Origin: Bifidobacterium catulorum
GTDB taxonomy: Bacteria; Actinomycetota; Actinomycetes; Actinomycetales; Bifidobacteriaceae
NCBI RefSeq assembly: GCF_003129925.1
Contig: NZ_QFFN01000001.1
Location: 218,034 to 282,033, forward strand
Reading direction: 5' to 3'
Length of the DNA: 64,000 nt
Position numbers and translations under genes: made by a program. This document shows, one piece after another, positions 37,147 through 44,972 of this stretch (positions are counted from its first letter, which is position 1; each line of letters begins with the position of its first letter). The notes beneath the pieces were generated by a model. That model was not told where the DNA came from. It saw only the letters and a program-made list of their open reading frames with translations, and ran no database searches.

Positions 37147-38043
37147 ATGACGGAATCCCCCACAGCCGGTCCCGTGAAGACGACCGACAACCAGCAGGCG
37201 GCGCAGTTGGAAAAGACCCGGCAGGCAGTCCGGAAAGCCTATCTCAAGGACCGTCAGGCCAAGGCGGACGAGATACGGGCCCATGCCAAGGCCAAGGCGG
37301 AGCGCGTGATCGCCCGCGGGGAGCTCAGGGCCCGACAGGTCGAGAACAAGGCTCTGGGCATACGCCGGGTGCGGCTGGACGTGCATGGGCGTCCGAAACC
37401 ACTGCTGCGCGGATGGATACACGCCGTCGCGACCCCGCTCGCCCTGGCCGCCGGCATCGTGCTCATCTGCCTCTCCCCCACCGCCCAGCTCAAATGGGCG
37501 TGCGCCGCATTCATGACATGCTCCCTGATCCTCTTCGGCAACTCCGCCTGCTATCATCTCGGGGACTGGTCCCCCAAGGTGACCGACGTACTGCGTCGCA
37601 TAGACCATGTGAACATATTCCTGCTCATCGCCGGCACATACACACCGGTGTCGTTCGCGCTCGAACCGTTCTGGAGAAACATCATCCTCACCGGCATATG
37701 GGTCTGCACCCTCATCGCGCTTCTGATCCACGTGTTCTGGATCACCGCGCCGCGCTGGCTGTACACCATCGTCTACATCGTGTTCGGGGTCTCCGGTGCG
37801 GCCTATCTCGGCCTGTTCTGGGAATCGCCCTCCGCAGGACCAGTAGTGGTGTGGCTGATCGTCGCCGGAGGCATCTGCTACATCGCGGGCGCCATAGTCT
37901 ACGGACTGCGCAGGCCGGACCCCTGGCCCAGGGTGTTCGGATTCCACGAGATCTTCCATTGCGGCACTGTCGCCGGCTACGCCTGCCACATGGTCGCGAT
38001 CTACTTCGTCATCGTCAGCCTGATGACCTCGTCCGCAGCCTGA
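37147..38043 (+). CDS. Haemolysin-III (PAQR) family membrane protein with basic N-terminal extension
   Basis: A 298-residue protein. The last 200 residues form the seven-helix HlyIII/PAQR core with the family motifs: FGNSACYHLGDW near the second helix, RRIDHVNIFLLIAGTYTP, and the paired histidines FHEIFHCGTVAGYACHM, which together fit a zinc-dependent hydrolase site. The first 90 residues are an unusual highly charged Lys/Ala/Arg helix with coiled-coil character (KAKADEIRAHAKAKAER type). Bacterial members are linked to membrane lipid homeostasis. AAAGAGGTGATCGC upstream supports the start. Confidence 0.85.
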   Translation: MTESPTAGPVKTTDNQQAAQLEKTRQAVRKAYLKDRQAKADEIRAHAKAKAERVIARGELRARQVENKALGIRRVRLDVHGRPKPLLRGWIHAVATPLALAAGIVLICLSPTAQLKWACAAFMTCSLILFGNSACYHLGDWSPKVTDVLRRIDHVNIFLLIAGTYTPVSFALEPFWRNIILTGIWVCTLIALLIHVFWITAPRWLYTIVYIVFGVSGAAYLGLFWESPSAGPVVVWLIVAGGICYIAGAIVYGLRRPDPWPRVFGFHEIFHCGTVAGYACHMVAIYFVIVSLMTSSAA

Positions 38044-38060
38044 GGCCCCGCGTATGCGGC

Positions 38061-38102
38061 AGAAGGCCGGTGCATGGGTTTTCTCCCATGCACCGGCCTT
38101 CT
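38061..38102. terminator. Strong terminator between the haemolysin-III gene and greA
   Basis: An 18-bp perfect stem (38061-38078 with 38085-38102) and a TTTTCT loop between two convergent genes. CTTCATG follows on the plus strand. Both genes can use it. Confidence 0.8.
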
Positions 38103-38128
38103 TCATGCATTCACGATCACGAACCGAT

Positions 38129-38617
38129 TCACGATTCGGACGGCAACGGCTCCGCCTCCTTGACGGTCACCTGAATATCACGGCCGTTGGGGGCCTTGTA
38201 GCTCACCGTGTCGCCTTGTTTGGCACCGAGGATCGCGGCACCGATCGGGGACTCAGGGCTGATGATCTCGTAATGCGTGGCGACGGACAGGTCACGCGGC
38301 CCGAGCACATACTGCATCTCGTTGCCCATCACGTCAAGCGTGACCAGCGAGCCGTTGCCGACCTCGCCGGCGGGGGGCGCCTGCAGGATCTTGGCGCGAC
38401 GGAGCTTGACGGTCAGTTCGTCGATACGGCCCTGGTTCTTTCGCTGGGCCTCGCGGGCGGCCTGGTATCCGCCGTTCTCGCTCAGATCCCCCTCCGCGCG
38501 GGCGGCCGCGACCTTGGCGATGATCTCCTCGCGAATCGGCCCCTGACGGCGCTCAAGTTCGCTTTTCAGCTCGTTGTAGGCCTCTTGGGTCAGCAACAGC
38601 GGCTTCTCTTCAGCCAT
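38129..38617 (-). CDS. greA: Transcription elongation factor GreA
   Basis: A 162-residue factor that enters the RNA polymerase secondary channel and stimulates cleavage of backtracked RNA. The N-terminal coiled coil has the acidic tip (AEGDLSENGGYQAAREAQ); the C-terminal FKBP-like domain contains SPIGAAILGAKQGDTV. Length is normal. It lies 56 bp downstream of an FKBP-type isomerase on the same strand, a pairing that suggests one transcript. Confidence 0.95.
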   Translation of the reverse strand: MAEEKPLLLTQEAYNELKSELERRQGPIREEIIAKVAAARAEGDLSENGGYQAAREAQRKNQGRIDELTVKLRRAKILQAPPAGEVGNGSLVTLDVMGNEMQYVLGPRDLSVATHYEIISPESPIGAAILGAKQGDTVSYKAPNGRDIQVTVKEAEPLPSES

Positions 38618-38673
38618 TATGACCTCCTATAAGCGGGAATGGTCCACATTCCCGAATCGTTGGAAAACCCGTC

Positions 38674-39084
38674 TCAGCGGGTGGAAATGATATCGATGAC
38701 GAACACCAGCGTATCCGTGCCTCCGATGCCGGCCTGCGGAACGCCGCGGGAGCCATAGCCGTATTCCGGCGGGATTGAGACCACCAGACGGGAGCCGACA
38801 TTGTGCCCGGGAACGGTCTGGTCCCAACCCTTGATGACCTGGCCGACGCCGATGCCGAAGCTGGCCGGGCTGTGACGCTCGAAACTGGAGTCGAACGGCG
38901 TCTGCTTGCCCCAGACCACACCATGGTAGTTCACGGTGACCGTATCCCCCTTACGGACGACGGGACCGTCTCCCTCCACGATCTCAACGCTTTTCAGGCC
39001 CTTCGGAGCCTCGGGGGTCGGGAACTCGATCCGCGGCGCGGCCCCGAACTCGGCATTGACCGAAGGCATGGTCGATTCGCTCAT
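38674..39084 (-). CDS. FKBP-type peptidyl-prolyl cis-trans isomerase
   Basis: A 136-residue single-domain FKBP without a signal peptide, so cytoplasmic. The conserved fold elements are VTVNYHGVVWG, FDSSFER, QVIKGWDQTVPG and IPPEYGYGSRG. The ATG at 39084 has GAGGAG five bases upstream; a GTG at 39090 is an alternative. A clear promoter lies at 39155-39183. It is probably transcribed with greA. Confidence 0.92.
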   Translation of the reverse strand: MSESTMPSVNAEFGAAPRIEFPTPEAPKGLKSVEIVEGDGPVVRKGDTVTVNYHGVVWGKQTPFDSSFERHSPASFGIGVGQVIKGWDQTVPGHNVGSRLVVSIPPEYGYGSRGVPQAGIGGTDTLVFVIDIISTR

Positions 39085-39154
39085 CAGCACTCCTCACATC
39101 ATGGTTGGTTACGTCTGGCGAACGGTTACGCCCGACAGGCACATATGACGTTTA

Positions 39155-39183
39155 AATTTATACGTTCCTTGCGACAGTTTCAA
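39155..39183 (-). promoter_or_regulatory. Sigma-70-type promoter for the FKBP-greA unit
   Basis: On the minus strand TTGAAA and TAAATT are separated by 17 bp, 70 bp ahead of the FKBP start codon. The AT-rich -10 region (TATAAATTTAAA) stands out in this GC-rich genome. Confidence 0.6.
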
Positions 39184-39213
39184 GCCATGTTCACGCAACG
39201 CGACCATACGATT

Positions 39214-39825
39214 CTAATGCAGACGCGCATAGAACTGCCAGAGGAAGAACGCGCCGAACGCGGCGAGGACGAAGACGACGACGGCCAGGACGACGCATAC
39301 GGTGCGGCGCCTCGCCAACTGCGGACCGCAGATCACGGCGAGCAGGAACGACACCATTCCGATGACCGCGCAGTTGAAGCCAATGGCCCACACATCCCCG
39401 GACGTCAGCAAGGCGAGCTTCGCCGGACCGAGGATGGAGTTCATGAACGTCGGATACAGCAGGCCGCCCCAGACACCGAACGATGCGGCGCCGACGACGC
39501 CATACGTGAGTGGCACCAGCCTCCCCGAGAAGTTGTGGGATAGATTGTCGGCGAGCCACAGGAACGCGAAACCCAGTATGAGGACGAACACCACCGCCAG
39601 CAGGCATGCGAGCATCGCCCACGGGACGAGGGCGAATGCCCCGCCCGACAGGCTGATGACCATGGGCGCGCAGACGATCTCGCAGACGCACATCGTCACG
39701 GCCATGACGACGCCCTGAGCCGCCATCAGCGGCACCGTTCCGGAATCCTCCCGCATGGTCGAGGCATCCGTGACGGCCCTGGTCTCATGATTCATATGGT
39801 TGTCTTGAGTCATGCGCATCATCAT
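39214..39825 (-). CDS. Polytopic membrane protein of unknown function
   Basis: A 203-residue protein with about five hydrophobic segments after a polar N-terminus of some 30 residues; not recognised as a known family. It has Cys in the first span (MCVCEIVCAP). Several start codons are possible (39825, 39822, 39819, 39813) and none has a good ribosome site. The open frame runs on to 40173, but that part is antisense to the repeat and phage remnant and is not family-like. It flanks the left end of the phage remnant. Confidence 0.6.
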   Translation of the reverse strand: MMMRMTQDNHMNHETRAVTDASTMREDSGTVPLMAAQGVVMAVTMCVCEIVCAPMVISLSGGAFALVPWAMLACLLAVVFVLILGFAFLWLADNLSHNFSGRLVPLTYGVVGAASFGVWGGLLYPTFMNSILGPAKLALLTSGDVWAIGFNCAVIGMVSFLLAVICGPQLARRRTVCVVLAVVVFVLAAFGAFFLWQFYARLH

Positions 39826-39880
39826 GCCACGGGTTTCGAAAATCGATGTTACCGATATCCCGGGTCGGACAGAGACGGAA

Positions 39881-39952
39881 CGACGTGACTCACGTTTTTG
39901 GGCGCGTAATGGTTGATGGTGCCTCATCGGAAATGAGCGCGAACGGTACCGG
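39881..39952. repeat. Dispersed repeat, copy 1 (left boundary of phage remnant)
   Basis: 72 bp nearly identical to 63924-63996 in the same orientation. The last 36 bases (39917-39952) are identical in both and include a small hairpin CTCAT-CGGAA-ATGAG and the palindrome CGGTACCG. The differences are a few substitutions and one base in a T-run. Homology to MuF coding starts just after its end. Confidence 0.75.
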
Positions 39953-40372
39953 CCGTGTACTGCCGGAAGGCAGGGTCGGGCAGCCGAAACGGTATTCGGA
40001 GCAGTCGCCCGTGCCGCGGGCGAATACCTGCCTCGCTTCCGTGAGGCGGAGATCGGCGACGCCGGCGGCATCGAGGTGGGAGTGCCGCGCTTCGACCGTC
40101 GGCAGGCGGGGGAGCGTTTCGACTGGCTGGGCGCGACGAATGTGCTGTGGCACATCGCCATGGGTGACACCATGGGTGCGGCCTATGAGGCGGCGCGTGG
40201 CCTGTTCCTCGGTGTCTTCCACGAGGCCGTGCTGACCGGCGGACGCACGACCATCGAGCATTGGGCCGAGAAGGACACGCGGGCCATCGGATGGCGGCGC
40301 GTCCCTGCGCGTTCTGTGCGATGCTCGTCACCCGCGGCCCCGTGTACACGAGCGCCGCGAAAGCGGGGTTGA
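39953..40372 (+). pseudogene. MuF-type phage head protein, 5'-truncated fragment (cassette A)
   Basis: The frame beginning right after the dispersed repeat encodes MuF-like sequence (AAETVFGAVARAAGEYLPRF ... DTMGAAYEAARGLF ... TIEHWAEKDTRAIGWRR) with no proper start; the frame is closed by a stop at 39914. About residue GWRR (near 40290) the homology jumps to another frame, which continues as the next feature. So the N-terminal half is lost and a frameshift splits the rest. MuF proteins are minor head components made next to the portal. Confidence 0.6.
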
Positions 40373-41238
40373 GCGCCAGGACCGGCAAGAAGTACCATCC
40401 GCATTGCGGGTGCACCGTCGAGGTCGTGTACGACGATTGGCGGCCCACCGAGAAGGAACGGCAGTGGATCGACGACTACTACCGGGCCGCCGAAAGCCTG
40501 CCCAAGGGCGAGCCGCGCACGCAGGAGACCGTCTTGCCCATCCTGCGGCGCAACGGGGCGTTCCGCGACTCCAAGACCCGGCGGAGCACGCCCGAAGCGC
40601 TCGGCGAACGTCGCAAGGCATACGCCGAGAAGAAGGCGGAGATCGACCGGAAACGCGCAGCCACCCTCGCCGAGGCGTTGGGCAGTAGAGGAGCCCCCAT
40701 GGGTATCGAAGACGCGGACCGCGGCAATGCGAATCCCGGTTATTGGTCCGGCAACGGCGAGTATGGCAGGAACTGCCAGTCATGTGTACCTGCCTACGAG
40801 ATGCGCCGTCGTGGCTATGACGTTATCGCGCTGCCTCTATCCGAAGATAACTCCACACAAATGGCGATTCGATCGGACACGACCCTTACCTGGCGTAACC
40901 CCGACACCGGCCGCCACCCCACGCTCTTCCACATGCATGGACGCGACGCCACCTCCACCGAGCGACGCATTGCCGGACGCATCAAGCCGGGACAACGCTA
41001 CGCCATGCACTTTGGTTGGAAAGGCAAGAATAATGGGCATATCGTGGTTGTGGAGCGCGTCCCGACAAAAGGTTCACCTATAATCGTCGTAGATTCGCAG
41101 AAGGGTCGTATATGGAAACTCCATGAGTATCTTCATGGCAGAGACATCGACTACTCGACGCTAGGCATCTACAGAATCGACAATCTGGAACTGGAAGCCA
41201 ACGCAGCGGCCAGCCTCATGAGAGCGAGGACACCATGA
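40261..41238 (+). CDS. MuF C-terminal part fused to a papain-fold (Tox-PL) toxin, cassette A
   Basis: A 325-residue open frame from TTG; MuF homology starts at ARPCAFCAMLVTRGPVY and includes HPHCGCTVEV, the cysteine-rich end of the MuF domain. After a charged linker, the last 170 residues resemble papain-fold toxin 1 (glutamine deamidase-like). A plausible triad is intact: C172 in NCQSC, H260 in NGHIVVV and D278 in VVDSQKG. An internal ATG at 40699 with GAGGAG five bases ahead lies at the start of the toxin part and would give a free 179-residue toxin. The stop overlaps the next gene by 4 bp. The toxin assignment rests on motif reading and context. Confidence 0.65.
   Translation: MGREGHAGHRMAARPCAFCAMLVTRGPVYTSAAKAGLSARTGKKYHPHCGCTVEVVYDDWRPTEKERQWIDDYYRAAESLPKGEPRTQETVLPILRRNGAFRDSKTRRSTPEALGERRKAYAEKKAEIDRKRAATLAEALGSRGAPMGIEDADRGNANPGYWSGNGEYGRNCQSCVPAYEMRRRGYDVIALPLSEDNSTQMAIRSDTTLTWRNPDTGRHPTLFHMHGRDATSTERRIAGRIKPGQRYAMHFGWKGKNNGHIVVVERVPTKGSPIIVVDSQKGRIWKLHEYLHGRDIDYSTLGIYRIDNLELEANAAASLMRARTP
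40689..40701 (+). promoter_or_regulatory. Internal ribosome-binding site and ATG at the toxin-domain boundary
   Basis: AGGAG (within AGAGGAG), five C residues and ATG (40699) lie in frame with the toxin domain, just where MuF-linker sequence ends. It is the best translation start within the broken cassette A gene. It could have arisen by chance from the linker codons. Confidence 0.45.
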
Positions 41239-41498
41239 AGTCTCTGTCCCAACTGGTTGAGTCCGCGGAAGCATCCGCCAGATCACACGGAGATCGTATC
41301 GGCAAGCCGCTTGGCGTACGCAATGGTCTTCTCTACTTCGACGCCACTTGGCATCACCTCGACGGAGGCTTCATGGGTTCCCCCTATGGCTATGCCGTGG
41401 ATATGGAGACGGGAAAGGCACGTCCATGCAACCGCGACGAGCAAGAAGAGATGGAGCTTCGCTCCTTCTATGCATCCCTTAGCCCTGTCCCTGACTAG
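41235..41498 (+). CDS. Putative immunity protein for the papain-fold toxin
   Basis: An 87-residue acidic protein with no recognised family. Its ATG overlaps the toxin stop codon by 4 bp (ATGA), as usual for toxin-immunity pairs. It is predicted soluble, with a helix first and then a strand-rich part (GLLYFDATWHHLDGG). A terminator at 41536-41559 follows at once, so toxin and this gene end one transcript. The immunity role is inferred from position only. Confidence 0.55.
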   Translation: MKSLSQLVESAEASARSHGDRIGKPLGVRNGLLYFDATWHHLDGGFMGSPYGYAVDMETGKARPCNRDEQEEMELRSFYASLSPVPD

Positions 41499-41535
41499 TC
41501 AAAATCCGACATCACCATTCTTTCTTTTTGTGTAA

Positions 41536-41559
41536 AGCCATCCACATCCGTGGGTGGCT
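41536..41559 (+). terminator. Terminator after the cassette A immunity gene
   Basis: A 10-bp stem (AGCCATCCAC with GTGGGTGGCT, one G-U pair) and a 4-nt loop, followed by TTTTCTTATG. It stands between the immunity gene and the scaffold gene, as the matching one does in cassette B. Confidence 0.75.
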
Positions 41560-41598
41560 TTTCTTATGCCCGCAGGACGGGCGGAAAGGAACACCATC

Positions 41599-42123
41599 AT
41601 GGCCGACGAGAACATCGAAGACCAGAACCAGGAAAACGGCGATACCGGCGAGAATATGCCGTCCGACGCGGACGGCGGGCAGAAGCCGCCGTGGGAGCGC
41701 GACGGCGAGGAGTTCAACCCGGAGAAGGCGTGGAAGCTCATCGAGAACCTTCGCGCCGACAATACGAAGCTCAGGACCGCGAACGAAACAGCCAACACCA
41801 GGCTGCGCGAGTTCGAGGACGCGAAACTCACCGAACAGGAAAAGCTGCAGCGCGACCTGAAAGAGACGCGCGAACAGCTCGCATCCGTCAGCACCGCGAA
41901 GGCGTGGGCCGAGGCCCGCGCGAAGTATCCGCAACTGACGGACGAGGACCTCGACCTCATCGGCGCAGGCACGCCGGACGAGATCGCATCCAAGGCCGCG
42001 AAGCTCGCGGCACGCATCCCCGTGCAGGACCCGGCGGACGCGGCACGTGCGGGTGATCGTCACGAAACGCAACCCCAACAGACGACAGGAGGTGATGGTC
42101 TGACATGGCCGACTACTCGATAG
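41599..42123 (+). CDS. Phage scaffold-like protein, C-terminus altered (cassette A)
   Basis: A 174-residue acidic protein with a central heptad-rich coiled coil (about residues 45-105) and the layout of a phage capsid scaffold (acidic, Gln/Asn-rich head; WERDGEEFNPEKAWKLIENLR; then helices). The end (HETQPQQTTGGDGLTWPTTR) does not look like a scaffold end; it contains the AGGAGG site of the portal gene, as expected if a recombination joined scaffold to the sequence upstream of a portal. GGAAAGGA lies before the ATG at 41599. It overlaps the portal gene by 19 bp. Confidence 0.6.
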   Translation: MADENIEDQNQENGDTGENMPSDADGGQKPPWERDGEEFNPEKAWKLIENLRADNTKLRTANETANTRLREFEDAKLTEQEKLQRDLKETREQLASVSTAKAWAEARAKYPQLTDEDLDLIGAGTPDEIASKAAKLAARIPVQDPADAARAGDRHETQPQQTTGGDGLTWPTTR

Positions 42124-43553
42124 CGTCCGGCACCCCCTGCCTCAACACCGCCGTCTCCCGGATCGGCCGCATCAGGGGCGTGCCGGACGACGACATGCGT
42201 ACCATCCGCCGTCTGTTGAAGGTGTGGCGCGACCACTACGCGCGCAACCTCCTGCGCAGCGCGTTCTACGACGGCAAGCAACGGTTCAACAACCTGGGCA
42301 TATCCATCCCGAACGTCGTGGCGGCCAAGGCCGGCGTCGTGGTCGGCTGGCCGCAGAAAAGCGTGCGCGCCCTGGCGGACAAAAGCGTGTTCGAGGGGTT
42401 CGAGACGCCCGACGGCGACCCGGACGGCATCGGCCGAATCGTTACGGACAACGCGCTGACCGACACGATGGGCGAGGCCATCATCAGCTGCTACAAGCAC
42501 TCCTGCTCGTTCCTGACCATCGACTACGACCCCGACGACCCGTCGGGCGAACGCATCCTCGTCACCCCGCGTTCGGCGGACTGGTCGAGCGCGATATGGG
42601 ACAACACGCGCCACCGGATCGCCGCGGCCCTGACCATCACCGACAACGACCAGTACGGGAACATGACCGCGTTCAACGCGTGGCTTCCCGGCCGCAACTA
42701 CGCATGCCGGCATGAGGCGGGCGGCTGGAAGGCGGAGCGTCAGGACAACCGGCTGGACCGGGTCTCGGTGGTGCCCATCGTCCACGACCGGGGCGACCGG
42801 CCGTTCGGCCACAGCCGTATCAACCGCACGCTGATGAACCTGACCGACATGGCCATGCGCACCATGGTGCGCATGGAGGCGTCCGCCGAGTTCTACTCGG
42901 TGCCGAAGATCTGGTTCCTCGGCCTCAACAGGGACGCGTTCAGCAAGGACACGTGGAGCAGTCTCGTGTCGAGCATCAACGCCGTGAGCCGCGACGAGAA
43001 CGGGGACGTCCCCTCGCTCCAGCAGGTCACGCAGGCGAGCATGCAGCCGCACGGCGACATGCTCGAGACCATCGCCATGCTTGCCAGCGCCGAAACCGGC
43101 ATCCCGGCCGAACAGCTCGGCATCCGCCTGACCAACCCGACCAGCGCGGAGGCATTGGCCGCGGCCGAGGACCAGCTGACCCGGATCGCGGACCGGCAGA
43201 ACCGCGCGTTCGGCGTCCAGCTGATGAACGCGATGAGCATGGCCGTCCAGCTGCGCGACAACACGCCCGACCCGCCCGACCTGTCGGGCATACGGCCATT
43301 GTGGGCTCCCACCCGCGTCGTGTCCGAGGCAGCGCGCGCCGACTACTACACGAAGGTCGCCGGAGCCAATCCCGCGTGGGCCGACAGCGACGTGGGGTTG
43401 AGCAAACTCGGCCTGAGCGCCGACGAGCTCAGGAGCTTCCGCGCCTACCAGCAGCGCATGAAGGCGCAACGCAGCATCGAGGCCGCTCAAGGCTCGCACA
43501 CTGCAACCCCAGCAGCAACAGTCGGAGGTGACCGCGAATGGCGACAGCAATGA
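42105..43553 (+). CDS. Phage portal protein (SPP1 gp6-like)
   Basis: A 482-residue protein with the look of the SPP1-type portal family: early YARNLLRSAFYDGKQRFNN, the VVAAKAGVVVGWP strand, and late GIPAEQLGIRLTNPTSAEAL with coiled tail. A portal is the DNA channel of a phage head. Full length seems kept, and no stop or shift is seen. A terminase should stand upstream in a live phage; here a scaffold gene does. It overlaps the MuF gene by 16 bp. It is the least damaged structural gene of the remnant. Confidence 0.8.
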   Translation: MADYSIASGTPCLNTAVSRIGRIRGVPDDDMRTIRRLLKVWRDHYARNLLRSAFYDGKQRFNNLGISIPNVVAAKAGVVVGWPQKSVRALADKSVFEGFETPDGDPDGIGRIVTDNALTDTMGEAIISCYKHSCSFLTIDYDPDDPSGERILVTPRSADWSSAIWDNTRHRIAAALTITDNDQYGNMTAFNAWLPGRNYACRHEAGGWKAERQDNRLDRVSVVPIVHDRGDRPFGHSRINRTLMNLTDMAMRTMVRMEASAEFYSVPKIWFLGLNRDAFSKDTWSSLVSSINAVSRDENGDVPSLQQVTQASMQPHGDMLETIAMLASAETGIPAEQLGIRLTNPTSAEALAAAEDQLTRIADRQNRAFGVQLMNAMSMAVQLRDNTPDPPDLSGIRPLWAPTRVVSEAARADYYTKVAGANPAWADSDVGLSKLGLSADELRSFRAYQQRMKAQRSIEAAQGSHTATPAATVGGDREWRQQ

Positions 43554-43825
43554 ACGATCTGCCGGCCGGCCGGGACCTCAAACGGCTGCTGGAACAGGCG
43601 CAGAAGGACTACCAGGACAACCTGACTAACCTGACCGACGCGGCCACCGACGAGATCGAGACCACCATCCAGCGCGGCGACATCGATCTCAAGGAGCTCG
43701 TCAGCGAGTACGCGCGACGCCAGCCAGCTGGCGAACGACTACTACGACCAATTGCGCGGCCTGTGGGCGGAACAGTCCAGCGAACCGATGCCCGAGTTCC
43801 TGCACGACAAGCTGGTCGACCCTGA
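43538..43825 (+). pseudogene. MuF-type head protein, N-terminal part before frameshift (cassette B)
   Basis: The frame starts at an ATG with GGAGGTGA upstream and encodes a helical MuF start (LKRLLEQAQKDYQDNLTNL...). Near 43716 the MuF homology leaves this frame (SEYARRQPAGE) and continues in the +1 frame as RDASQLANDYYDQLRGLW. The change fits loss of one CG pair from a short CG repeat (GCGCGCGACG to GCGCGACG). It is therefore the 5' part of one broken gene with the next feature, not a separate protein. Confidence 0.7.
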
Positions 43826-44972
43826 GCGTGTGCTCTGGCAGGTCGAGCACGGGTTCGGCAACACGGACTTCAACGGCCTGACCTACAAGCAGGTCATGGA
43901 AGGCCGCGCCCGGTCCGGCGTGACCATCGACGACCTGTGGCCGGATCTGTCGAACGTGGATGATGCGCAGCAGTTCATCGCCGACATGATCCACACGGCC
44001 GGGCGTCTCACCATGCAACGCAACATCAAACTCGACCCCACCCGGCCGAAATGGGCGCGCGTGTGCGGATCCGCGAAACCGTGCGCGTTCTGCGTCATGC
44101 TCGCATCCCGAGGCTTCGCCTACAACAGCCAGGAGACCGCCGACTTCGGCAGTGGTTTCCACGACGGCCACTGCCACTGCACGGTCGTGCCCAGCTGGGG
44201 CAGGGACGAGACCATCCTCGCCAAACAAGCCCAATGGAAGACCATGTACAAGGATTCCGTCAAGGCGATGGGCACGACGGCCAAGAGAAAAGGCAAAAGC
44301 AAGGAATACTACAGCCAGCTGCTCGCCGCCATGCGCCGCCTCTACGCCGACAGGCTCAGCGACGGCGTCACGCCTGTTCCCAACATCCGATGGAGCCACA
44401 AGACCATCAGACCCACCGCCGACGAACTGGCGAGGCTGTCCGACTTCACTGTGCGTATGCCATGGGACACGTACACACCCGAACAGAAGCGGAAAGCGCT
44501 ACGCGGGTGGACGGACGGCACATTCAAGGAAACCAACAAGGCCTTATACGGTCAGATTCCTATGACCGACACCATCCGGGAACGCATAGACATCCTGGAC
44601 GAGGCCATGAGCGACCACTGGACACAGAGACAATTCACTGTTGACCGACTCATGCCATTGAGCACGTTCGAGTTGTCAACCGTCGAAGATGCTTTCGACC
44701 TCGTGACAGGAAAGGTCTATAACCATCCCGGATACATGGCTACGTCACTGCTTGACGGAGGTGTACTCGCAGACCGGAGTCTTGACCGGATCGCCACCCG
44801 TATCCTTGTCCCGCCCGGTAGCAGCGCAGTCTATCTCCAGCCAATCAGCAAGGCGAAGAAGCGACAGGAGGAAGTGCTTCTCGCCCGGAAGGGCCGGCTG
44901 CAAATAGAAGGAGTGGAAATCACGAAGCAGGGACCTATGGTGTTCGTCCGACTGGTAGACTGGGCGTTATGA
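43752..44972 (+). CDS. MuF domain with C-terminal ADP-ribosyltransferase toxin (cassette B)
   Basis: The rest of the MuF gene, 406 residues from TTG, though homology starts earlier in this frame (about 43717). The MuF cysteine region is CAFCVMLASRG ... HDGHCHCTV. The last 170 residues look like an ADP-ribosyltransferase exoenzyme: Arg in FTVDRL (about residue 300), the STS-like GYMATSLL (about 327) and a QxE catalytic loop in RQEEVLL (about 372), the arrangement of C3-like enzymes. All three motifs appear intact. Expression depends on whether the frameshift is corrected or an internal start is used. Confidence 0.7.
   Translation: MRGLWAEQSSEPMPEFLHDKLVDPERVLWQVEHGFGNTDFNGLTYKQVMEGRARSGVTIDDLWPDLSNVDDAQQFIADMIHTAGRLTMQRNIKLDPTRPKWARVCGSAKPCAFCVMLASRGFAYNSQETADFGSGFHDGHCHCTVVPSWGRDETILAKQAQWKTMYKDSVKAMGTTAKRKGKSKEYYSQLLAAMRRLYADRLSDGVTPVPNIRWSHKTIRPTADELARLSDFTVRMPWDTYTPEQKRKALRGWTDGTFKETNKALYGQIPMTDTIRERIDILDEAMSDHWTQRQFTVDRLMPLSTFELSTVEDAFDLVTGKVYNHPGYMATSLLDGGVLADRSLDRIATRILVPPGSSAVYLQPISKAKKRQEEVLLARKGRLQIEGVEITKQGPMVFVRLVDWAL

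Noticed and set aside
39881..39952. T-box riboswitch in the dispersed repeat (GGTACC element)
   Set aside because: The bulge sequence TGGN needed to bind the tRNA end is not present (CGGT instead), and no aminoacyl-tRNA synthetase follows copy 1.
39214..40173. 319-residue version of the small membrane protein
   Set aside because: The extra N-terminal part is antisense to the repeat and the MuF fragment, has no signal or domain, and better starts exist at 39813-39825.
39890..40261. 123-residue minus-strand frame ending in FALISDEAP...
   Set aside because: It is antisense to MuF homology for most of its length; only the last codons lie in the repeat, so it is not a gene here.
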